From: Parasphingorhabdus halotolerans
Lineage (GTDB): Bacteria; Pseudomonadota; Alphaproteobacteria; Sphingomonadales; Sphingomonadaceae
NCBI RefSeq assembly: GCF_012516475.1
Contig: NZ_CP051217.1
Location: 62,001-126,000 of the forward strand
Direction of reading: 5' to 3'
Length of the DNA stretch: 64,000 nucleotides
A program made the position numbers and the translations under genes. Of the stretch, positions 57,726 through 64,000 are shown one piece after another. A model generated the notes under the pieces. It was not told the origin of the DNA and searched no databases. It worked only from the letters and a program-made list of their open reading frames with translations. The stretch's first letter is position 1; each line of letters opens with the position of its first letter.

Positions 57726-58583
57726 TCAGTTACGTTTCATGGTGATGGAAATGCGCCTATTCCGGTCATCCATCCGGTCTTTCGGATTATAGGGCTCGGT
57801 ATCGGCCACTCCTTCAATGCGCGCCATACGGGTATTCATAATACCCTGAAGCACCATTTCCTTCCGGGTGGCCTCGGCTCTGGCTGACGAAAGGAGCCAA
57901 TTGTTCATATTTTTCCCGCTTGCGTAGGGCAAGCTGTCCGTATGTCCCCTGATGACGAGCAGGTTGTCAACTGTATCAATGATTTTGGTCACCTCGCCGA
58001 TCAATATTTTGGCTTTGGGGTTCAGACTGTCGGTGGCCAGCGCGAACATGCTGAAATTGGCTTCATCGATCAGATCAATACGCAGGCCTTCAACGGTATC
58101 TGTTAACCGAATATTTTTGAGCAGAGCCAGTTTTTCCGGATCTTTCTTCAGCTGTTCCCGAAGCTGCTTTTCAAATTCTTTGGCATCCATTTTTCGGGCG
58201 CTACTGCTGCTTTTGCCCTGGTCATCTTGAGTGCCTGTTGCATCGCGAGGAATGGTTATCGATTGCGTACCAGTCTGCTTCGCTCCGTGCGGATAATTGT
58301 CCTTGGCAGTTAGAGAATCTCCGCCAAACATACCGTCGGAACCGGCGCTTTTTTGGCGAAACTCGACCAGCGTAGGGGCGAAATAGTCCGCTAATCCCTT
58401 GCGCTGTTTCTCGTCAGTGGCTCCCAGTAACCACATCAAAAGAAAGAATGCCATCATTGCGGTCACGAAATCGGCATAAGCCACTTTCCAGGCACCACCA
58501 TGATGGCCGGCATGTTGCTCCATGATAATTTTTTTGACAATGATTGGCGGTTGATTTGAACCCGCATCAGCTTTCTTTGCCAT
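57726..58583 (-). CDS. motB: Flagellar motor protein MotB
   Basis: A 285-residue stator subunit. The single helix KVAYADFVTAMMAFFLLMWLL carries the proton-binding Asp, a plug-like Pro/Asp segment follows, and the OmpA-like domain (VIRGHTDSLPYASGKNMNNWLLSSARAEAT) anchors it to peptidoglycan. It follows motA by four bases, the usual pair. The N-terminal Lys-rich segment is typical. Confidence 0.94.
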   Translation of the reverse strand: MAKKADAGSNQPPIIVKKIIMEQHAGHHGGAWKVAYADFVTAMMAFFLLMWLLGATDEKQRKGLADYFAPTLVEFRQKSAGSDGMFGGDSLTAKDNYPHGAKQTGTQSITIPRDATGTQDDQGKSSSSARKMDAKEFEKQLREQLKKDPEKLALLKNIRLTDTVEGLRIDLIDEANFSMFALATDSLNPKAKILIGEVTKIIDTVDNLLVIRGHTDSLPYASGKNMNNWLLSSARAEATRKEMVLQGIMNTRMARIEGVADTEPYNPKDRMDDRNRRISITMKRN

Positions 58584-58586
58584 CGA

Positions 58587-59450
58587 TCAACGTGCCCTTA
58601 TTGCATCGAAAACATCGGCAAAGCTGGGCTGGTTAGCATGTTGCAAACTGGTGCGTGCTGCTTCGATGATTAATGGTTGCGGATGGCCATGTAGGCTTGC
58701 GATGATGATCTGTTTAGCCACCTGATAGATAGTGCCATCGCTTTCGATCACAGTACGTGCACGAAGGGCCATTGGCCCAACAAAACCGTATGCGAGCAAT
58801 ACGCCCAAAAACGTTCCGACCAGTGCGGAGCCGATCATCGCGCCGAGAACAGCCGGTGGCTGGTCGATCGCTCCCATCGTTTTGACAACGCCGAGAACGG
58901 CTGCAACAATACCAAGAGCTGGCAAGGCGTCGGCGAGGTTCTGAAGATTGTCGGCGGGCCCGATCGCTTCGTGGTGATGGGATTTGATACTTTGATCCAT
59001 AACGTCTTCGACTGCATATGGGTCAAGCGTTCCGGAGGAAACCACGACCAGGCGCAGGCTGTCCGCTATTAGATGGACAAGAGTCTCATCTTTCAGCAAC
59101 TTTGGAAATTCGCTGAATATCGGTGAAGACTGAGGGTCTTCGATATGTGGTTCCAAAGCCACCGGCCCTTCGCCCTTGAGGATTTTGGTCAGTTTGGAAG
59201 TTAGAAGAATACAATCCATAAAGTCCTGCTTGACGTAGGTCGGACCTTTGAACACTTTGCCGAAACCGCCCATCAGCGCCTTTAACTGCGCACCTGAGTT
59301 GCCGATGATCAATGCACCGACAGCGGAGCCGCCGATGATGCCCATTTCAATTGGTAGAGCATGCAAAACAACGCCCATATCCCCACCTGACAACGTGAAT
59401 ACGCCAAAAACCATGACGAGCAAAACAACTATACCAATTGCAGCGAACAT
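58587..59450 (-). CDS. motA: Flagellar motor protein MotA
   Basis: A 287-residue stator channel protein with four helices. MFAAIGIVVLLVMVFGVFTL starts it, and the helix III-IV region LADALPALGIVAAVLGVVKTMG and VGTFLGVLLAYGFVGPMA contain the conserved prolines. The cytoplasmic loop has the torque-generating charges. It reads after flgL on the same strand and upstream of motB. Confidence 0.94.
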   Translation of the reverse strand: MFAAIGIVVLLVMVFGVFTLSGGDMGVVLHALPIEMGIIGGSAVGALIIGNSGAQLKALMGGFGKVFKGPTYVKQDFMDCILLTSKLTKILKGEGPVALEPHIEDPQSSPIFSEFPKLLKDETLVHLIADSLRLVVVSSGTLDPYAVEDVMDQSIKSHHHEAIGPADNLQNLADALPALGIVAAVLGVVKTMGAIDQPPAVLGAMIGSALVGTFLGVLLAYGFVGPMALRARTVIESDGTIYQVAKQIIIASLHGHPQPLIIEAARTSLQHANQPSFADVFDAIRAR

Positions 59451-59585
59451 TTATCAATTCTCCATCATCGTACTCGAATTGCAAGGCGTGCTCCCTTTCC
59501 AGCCGATGGAAGGAGCAAGCATTGTATTGATGAACGGCAGAATCGGCTCGTGGTTAAGGGCCTAATAACATTGAATCTCGGGCGC

Positions 59586-60431
59586 TTATCCGATCAGTTG
59601 AATGAGAGACGTGCTATTGGATTTGGCATATAGTTTTTGAGCCGCTTCTAGATTAACGAGCAAAGATTGGAAACGGGCTACCGCTTCTGAAATATCGGTG
59701 TTTTCCAGCATGGATCGTCTCTCAGTCGACGTAAGCTGCGATTTTTGCAGTCGGTCTTCCTGTTGATCGAGACGATTGACCAGCAACCCCTGATTAGCGA
59801 TCAAGCTCGAGAAATGGTTGACTAATGAATCGGTGCGACCGAGCTGGGTCGCTCTGTCCGCGGTGGTGCCAGTTCGGATGGCGTTGATCATTTCGTCCAT
59901 GATTGTATCAAGGTCACTGGTGCCGCCATCGACGTCAATGGACAGCGCAACGGACTGGAGATTGGGTGACGGCGCCAACAGAACATTCGTATCGATCCTC
60001 ATTTTAATAGGATCGCCGGAGTGGAACAAGTCACCCCCATAACTATCCTTCGCTTGCACAAGCTGTTTAAACTGATCGCGAAAGCTTTCGAGCTCGAGCG
60101 CTATTACATCACGATCGGTTGCAGAAAGTGTGTTGTTATTGGCCAGAATTACCAGCTCCTTGGCGCGGATTGCGCCGCTGGCAATCGTGTCGAGCGAGGA
60201 TTCTGCTTGCTGTGCCATAATGCCGGCTCGACCGATATTGTTGAGCCACGAATCTTCGATGGCAGCCTTGCGACCAAGGCTGGATATTTCCAGCCAACTG
60301 GAAGGCGCCTCTGATGGCCGCGAAAAACTTTTGCCGCTTGCTATGGATTCTTGTGTCTTGCCGATAAGCGTCGACAGTTCTGATTGCTTTTGAATGCCAT
60401 CATGGGGCCTGTTCCGGTTGATCGATTCCAT
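59586..60431 (-). CDS. flgL: Flagellar hook-associated protein 3 (FlgL)
   Basis: A 281-residue junction protein between hook and filament. The N-terminal coiled D0/D1 part contains TLIGKTQESIASGKSFSRPSEAPSSWLEISSLGRKAAI (flagellin N-terminal domain), and the C-terminal IQSLLVNLEAAQKLYAKSNSTSLIQLIG-type end is the flagellin C-terminal pattern. Follows flgK by 23 bases. Confidence 0.88.
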   Translation of the reverse strand: MESINRNRPHDGIQKQSELSTLIGKTQESIASGKSFSRPSEAPSSWLEISSLGRKAAIEDSWLNNIGRAGIMAQQAESSLDTIASGAIRAKELVILANNNTLSATDRDVIALELESFRDQFKQLVQAKDSYGGDLFHSGDPIKMRIDTNVLLAPSPNLQSVALSIDVDGGTSDLDTIMDEMINAIRTGTTADRATQLGRTDSLVNHFSSLIANQGLLVNRLDQQEDRLQKSQLTSTERRSMLENTDISEAVARFQSLLVNLEAAQKLYAKSNSTSLIQLIG

Positions 60432-60454
60432 GTTTTTTCCTCTGCGACGATCAA

Positions 60455-61786
60455 CTAGAAGATCGCCAATACGGATTGCATCGTTTCCCGAGCGACTTGA
60501 ATGATGCGAGCGGCCGCTTCGTAAGATTGTTGCAGGCGGATAAGGTCCGCTGTTTCGCGATCGAGATCTACCACCGAAATATTGTCACGCGCTTCGCGGG
60601 TGGCTCGGTCAAATGCGGTCGCAGCTTTGCTTTCGCTGCGAGCGGTCAGCAAAGATTGTGCCTGACCGATCGCCAGTTTTTCATAGCCTTGTTCGGTTCC
60701 TGTAGCCGTGCGCAAGTCCACGAATGCCAAAATATTGCCATTCGCCACACCTGCAGGCGAGGCCAGGGCAAGAGCATCTGCTGACAGTCCTGTTGCCGAC
60801 AGGCTCGCAGCGGTGCCACTGTGGGCAACGATCGCTGCGCCAGCCGCTCCTGCATCGGTCCGCCCATTGGCTTGCCAGCCGTTGATTTCATCCGCGAATT
60901 GCACTGCCAAGCTGTCCAGGTCACTGCTGACGTTGACCAGCTTTGACTGTGCGCGATGTAGTCCGCCCAGCGTTCCATTGCTTGGGGCGGTCTGAACCGT
61001 TCCGCCAATTTCGATATCAAAACTTCTACCCGCATTGACGACATACGCCACCGGGCTTACCGCATTGAACGTTAGCAGACTGGTTCCGTTGCGGGTAATG
61101 TCGGCGGTACCATTGTTGCCAAAATTAATCTGAACATCGAGTTTTTCTGTTATAACCGCGAGAGCAGCATCCCGGCTGTCGAGCAGAGTAGCGTGCTGAC
61201 CTGTGCCGGTTTGCATCGGACGCAACTTTTGGTTTACCGCTGCGAGTTGGTTCAATGCGTCGTTCAGCTCTTCCGCTTCCTGAGAAGCAGCGCCGTTGAT
61301 CAATGTGATCGTCGAAGTTAGATTGAGCGATGTCTGATTGAATCGTTGTACAGAAGCTTCAACGTCACCAATAAATTGACTGCGCAACGCCGGTTCAAAC
61401 GGAACTGCGGAGAGTTCCTCGGCCGTACCGAATAGTTGAGTCAATTTAGCTCCAATGTCGAAATCATTGTTGGAAAGCGCAATTTCTCCCTGATTGAGCC
61501 ATTGTACGAGAACCTCTCCACTGACACGGCTCGCTCCGGTTTGTCGCGTTGCCGCTTCGAGGAACTGATCGCTGGAACGGGACATGCTATTGACCTCGAC
61601 GCCGCCGAGACCGGTTTGGTTTTTGTAAAGCGGACTGATGGCGCTGTAGCCTGCCGTATCCCCGACGTTGAGGGTCTTTCGGACATAATCGGGATTCTCT
61701 GCATTGGCGACGTTTGCTCCAACGACTTCCAATGCACGGGCGTTCACTTTTAATGCGGCTCGTCCAATGTTCAGAAGGTCAGACAT
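60455..61786 (-). CDS. flgK: Flagellar hook-associated protein 1 (FlgK)
   Basis: A 443-residue protein. MSDLLNIGRAALKVNARALEVVGANVANAENPDYVRKTLNV is the rod/hook N-terminal motif, TRNGTSLLTF a beta-rich middle, and the C-terminal VDLDRETADLIRLQQSYEAAARIIQVARETMQSVLAIF the flagellar basal-body C-terminal motif. Overlaps the flgJ stop region by eight bases. Confidence 0.9.
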   Translation of the reverse strand: MSDLLNIGRAALKVNARALEVVGANVANAENPDYVRKTLNVGDTAGYSAISPLYKNQTGLGGVEVNSMSRSSDQFLEAATRQTGASRVSGEVLVQWLNQGEIALSNNDFDIGAKLTQLFGTAEELSAVPFEPALRSQFIGDVEASVQRFNQTSLNLTSTITLINGAASQEAEELNDALNQLAAVNQKLRPMQTGTGQHATLLDSRDAALAVITEKLDVQINFGNNGTADITRNGTSLLTFNAVSPVAYVVNAGRSFDIEIGGTVQTAPSNGTLGGLHRAQSKLVNVSSDLDSLAVQFADEINGWQANGRTDAGAAGAAIVAHSGTAASLSATGLSADALALASPAGVANGNILAFVDLRTATGTEQGYEKLAIGQAQSLLTARSESKAATAFDRATREARDNISVVDLDRETADLIRLQQSYEAAARIIQVARETMQSVLAIF

Positions 61787-62078
61787 CCTTGTCCTCCACG
61801 TGGCGAGCGAGCAGCTGAGCTATGCCGAATACGCCCTTTTGGGCCATCGATTCGGCGACTTTTGCGTCTTGCATTTCGCGAAACTGCTCGGTTCCCTGGC
61901 CGTCGAACAATCCCTCTCCAAGAGAGGACGTCCGCATCGTTTTCAGCATTTGCCGCACAAATATTGCCTCAAAATCAGCTGCCATAGATTGAATTTCAGC
62001 TTGCTTTTTGTTGGCCTCAACACTGATCGAGCCCAGAGAAGAGGGTGCGGTGTGTGATGGGGATAAAATTACCGTCAT
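61779..62078 (-). CDS. flgJ: Flagellar rod-binding protein FlgJ (N-terminal domain only)
   Basis: A 99-residue rod-assembly protein. The rod-binding segment MAADFEAIFVRQMLKTMRTSSLGEGLFDGQGTEQFREMQDAKVAESMAQKG matches FlgJ residues. The muramidase domain of enterobacterial FlgJ is absent, as is usual in alphaproteobacteria. Its start overlaps the flgI stop by four bases and its stop overlaps flgK. Confidence 0.9.
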   Translation of the reverse strand: MTVILSPSHTAPSSLGSISVEANKKQAEIQSMAADFEAIFVRQMLKTMRTSSLGEGLFDGQGTEQFREMQDAKVAESMAQKGVFGIAQLLARHVEDKDV

Positions 62079-63208
62079 ATGATGATCAATTCTGCTGACA
62101 GCGCGCCTGCTTGTTTCAAACCCTCCAATATTGCTGTTAAGTCAGACGGTGGAACTCCTAAAGAATTAATAGTCTCGACAATTTCCGCGAGCGATGCACG
62201 TCGTCCGATTTCAAAGGTACGGTTGACAGGTTCATCGACGGCAATGTCACTATTCTGTTCTGTGGCGGTCCTTCCGCGGCTCAAAGGTGCGGGTTGCACT
62301 ACTCGGGGATTTTCTTCCACGCGGACGGTGAGCTTCCCGTGACTGACAGCGGCCGGTCCAATGCGAACTGCGCCATTGATAACAACGGTTCCTGTTCGGG
62401 CATTGACGATGATCCGGGCGGGTGCATCGGCCGGCTTGACGATCAGATTCTCGATCTTGCCCATCAATATCACGCGCTCCTGCGCTCCAAGTGGTGCGGC
62501 AATCCGGACGGTTACGGCATCTGCGGCAATTGCCTGCTGGGACTGCAAGGCTTCGTTTATGGCGTCTGCAACCCGCAAAGAGGTGGTCAGGTCTGCGTCG
62601 GTCAGGTTGAAGCTGAGAAATGGTTCGCTTTCAAAACCGGTTGCCACGGTTCTTTCTATCGAAGCACCGCCGGGGATGCGCCCGACCGAAGGCACATTGA
62701 CGGCAAGTTTTGAACCATCAGCAGCGGATACACCCAAGCCACCAACCGCCAGATTGCCCTGAGCCATGGCATATATCTGTTGATCGGCACCATAGAGCGG
62801 CATCAGTATCAACGTACCGCCACGTAACGACTTTGATTTGCCGATTGCCGACACGGTAATGTCGAGGCGTTGACCAGGTTTTGCAAAGGCCGGCATTTCT
62901 GCCGTGACCAAAACCGCTGCAGCATTTTTGGATGCCGGATTGACTTCCGGGGGCAGGGTTAGCCCAAACCGGTTCGCGACACCTTTGAGGCCAACCGTCG
63001 CATATTCCAGACTGTCATCGCCAGTTCCGGCGAGCCCCACGACGACACCATAGCCAACTAGCTGGTTGGTTCGCAGGCCGGCGAAGGTTCCGATATCTTT
63101 GATGCGTTCAGCCTGCACCGGCTGGGTGACAACCACAGCCGCCGACACCAGTGCGAAAAATATCGCTAGCCATTTTATTGACCGGAAAATTCTTGATGAT
63201 TGGGTCAT
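62075..63208 (-). CDS. flgI: Flagellar P-ring protein FlgI
   Basis: A 377-residue periplasmic ring protein with a signal peptide (FRSIKWLAIFFALVSAAVVVTQPVQAE). The family core AERIKDIGTFAGLRTNQLVGYGVVVGLAGTGDD, LPPEVNPASKNAAAVLVTAEMPAFAKPG and RIIVNARTGTVVINGAVRIGPAAVSHG are present. Lies 20 bases after flgH. Confidence 0.95.
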   Translation of the reverse strand: MTQSSRIFRSIKWLAIFFALVSAAVVVTQPVQAERIKDIGTFAGLRTNQLVGYGVVVGLAGTGDDSLEYATVGLKGVANRFGLTLPPEVNPASKNAAAVLVTAEMPAFAKPGQRLDITVSAIGKSKSLRGGTLILMPLYGADQQIYAMAQGNLAVGGLGVSAADGSKLAVNVPSVGRIPGGASIERTVATGFESEPFLSFNLTDADLTTSLRVADAINEALQSQQAIAADAVTVRIAAPLGAQERVILMGKIENLIVKPADAPARIIVNARTGTVVINGAVRIGPAAVSHGKLTVRVEENPRVVQPAPLSRGRTATEQNSDIAVDEPVNRTFEIGRRASLAEIVETINSLGVPPSDLTAILEGLKQAGALSAELIII

Positions 63209-63228
63209 ATGAACTTTGATCCCTGAGG

Positions 63229-63909
63229 CTAAAATGGCGAGATGAAGGAAAAGAATTTCTGCAGCCAGCCCTGTTTGCTCGCCGAGGCGATCTCGCCGGT
63301 TCCGCCATAAATGATCCGCGCGTCGGCCACTTTGGTGGACGGGATAGTGTTGTCGGCAGATACATCGATGGCGCGAATTAATCCGCTAAACTGGGTGTGT
63401 TCGTCGCCCCGGTTTAACGACGTCAGTTTTTGCCCGCGGACCAGCATAGTCCCGTTAGGATAGCTTTCCGCCACGGTAACGCTGATCTGTCCCTGCAGGC
63501 TGTTAGACTGGTCGGCGCTGCCGTTACCGGAAAAATTTTGGGACCCACCTGTCGCTACATCGCTGGACGAAAATATCGAAAAAAGGCCGGTTTTCGGCGG
63601 TGATAGAGAAAATCCGCCATCACGGACTTTAGATGCGCTATTGGATTTTGACGCGCGGGTTTTCTCGACCAGCAATATGCTGATGATATCGCCCTTCCGG
63701 CTTGCCCTTGATCCGTTTGTCAGAGCCGAATAGCCGGAGGCTACCTGAAATATCGCCCCGTTAGCCGCGGCTGGTTCAGGCGGGGGTGCGGCCGTAACTG
63801 GTGCAAATTCTTGCGCAGAGATGCTGGAGTTCGACCCCATGCAACTGACGAGCAGAAATGGTACCGCGCCGATCAGTAGGCTTCGTTTTGAAAACAATCT
63901 AGATGTCAT
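63229..63909 (-). CDS. flgH: Flagellar L-ring protein FlgH
   Basis: A 226-residue outer-membrane lipoprotein ring subunit. Signal peptide ending LLVSC (Cys23), then GDIISILLVEKTRASKSNSAS, GQISVTVAESYPNGTMLVRGQKLTSLNRGDEHTQFSGLIRAIDVSADNTIPSTKVADARIIYGGTGEI and a terminal FFSFISPF are the family core. Preceded by the end of flgG. Confidence 0.95.
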   Translation of the reverse strand: MTSRLFSKRSLLIGAVPFLLVSCMGSNSSISAQEFAPVTAAPPPEPAAANGAIFQVASGYSALTNGSRASRKGDIISILLVEKTRASKSNSASKVRDGGFSLSPPKTGLFSIFSSSDVATGGSQNFSGNGSADQSNSLQGQISVTVAESYPNGTMLVRGQKLTSLNRGDEHTQFSGLIRAIDVSADNTIPSTKVADARIIYGGTGEIASASKQGWLQKFFSFISPF

Positions 63910-63938
63910 GATGGTTGGGCTTCTTTCTAGTGTTAGAT

Positions 63939-64000
63939 TTAGAGTTGCTGGTTCACGAATTGCAGCATTTCATCGGTCGCCGAGATCATTTTTGAGTTGA
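63939..64000 (-). CDS. flgG: Flagellar distal rod protein FlgG, 3' end only
   Basis: The last 20 codons on the minus strand read STQKMISATDEMLQFVNQQL-stop, the C-terminal helix of FlgG. The rest of the gene is beyond the window. It precedes flgH, the standard order flgG-flgH-flgI-flgJ-flgK-flgL. Confidence 0.75.
   Translation of the reverse strand, partial: NSKMISATDEMLQFVNQQL

Noticed and set aside
59451..59585. Sigma-28 or sigma-54 promoter before motA
   Set aside because: GCCGATTC and GCACGCCTTGCA resemble parts of these boxes, but the partner box or the spacing is wrong.

Overview
The window is a chromosomal segment of an alphaproteobacterium, most likely a marine or freshwater sphingomonad (Sphingorhabdus, Parasphingorhabdus or Sphingopyxis-like). 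The evidence is the moderate GC, a gcrA cell-cycle regulator gene, a split F0 operon atpI-atpB-atpE-atpF'-atpF, the order trpF-trpB-trpA-accD-folC, a ydbH-ynbE-ydbL outer-membrane lipid-transport locus, and protein sequences that read as typical of that order. The genus is an inference.

Layout. 1-46.8 kb is dense, mostly housekeeping chromosome: the end of an acyl-CoA dehydrogenase; an aspartyl/asparaginyl hydroxylase; dienelactone hydrolase with cysK; an MFS exporter; a DUF885 lipoprotein peptidase; a globin-like protein; a UvrD-type helicase; rsmD and rluB; ampG; the folC-accD-trpA-orf-trpB-trpF block; pyrF with lapA; purB; a 6-phosphofructokinase; a DoxX/NDH-2 fusion; radC; the ydbH locus; the F0 genes; uvrC, recO, leuB, metZ, apaG; a LysR regulator; a beta-lactamase-like hydrolase; parE; gcrA; an ABC-2 permease; and hspQ.

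46.8-54.6 kb is an accessory island beginning at a tRNA-Ser(CGA) gene followed by a P4-type tyrosine integrase. It is a graveyard of mobile DNA: a dead, apparently chimeric IS3 element, a decayed IS5/IS427-type element with an A7G frameshift signal, an IS110 C-terminal remnant fused to it, one intact IS5 element with a target duplication, a receiver-domain fragment and a few orphan ORFs. No second copy of the tRNA 3' end is visible, so the far border is not defined.

54.6-64 kb returns to functional genes: a soluble transhydrogenase (sthA) with a diguanylate cyclase directly behind it, a 42-codon His-tailed membrane microprotein gene under a perfect 15-bp palindrome, and on the minus strand the flagellar series flgG (partial)-flgH-flgI-flgJ-flgK-flgL-motA-motB.

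How it fits together: the coherent blocks are tryptophan biosynthesis with fatty-acid and folate genes, sulfur amino-acid assembly (cysK, metZ), ATP synthase F0, DNA repair and topology (uvrD-type, uvrC, recO, radC, parE), cell-cycle control (gcrA), and flagellar motility beside a c-di-GMP enzyme. The most unusual sequence-level observations are a one-base lesion in a G-run that breaks ydbH, an unrecognised membrane protein gene inserted between trpB and trpA, the DoxX/NDH-2 fusion, the palindrome-microprotein pair, a 17-bp inverted repeat in the island, and a lipoprotein frame that appears to lack a normal start codon. No clear new multi-gene system is visible.
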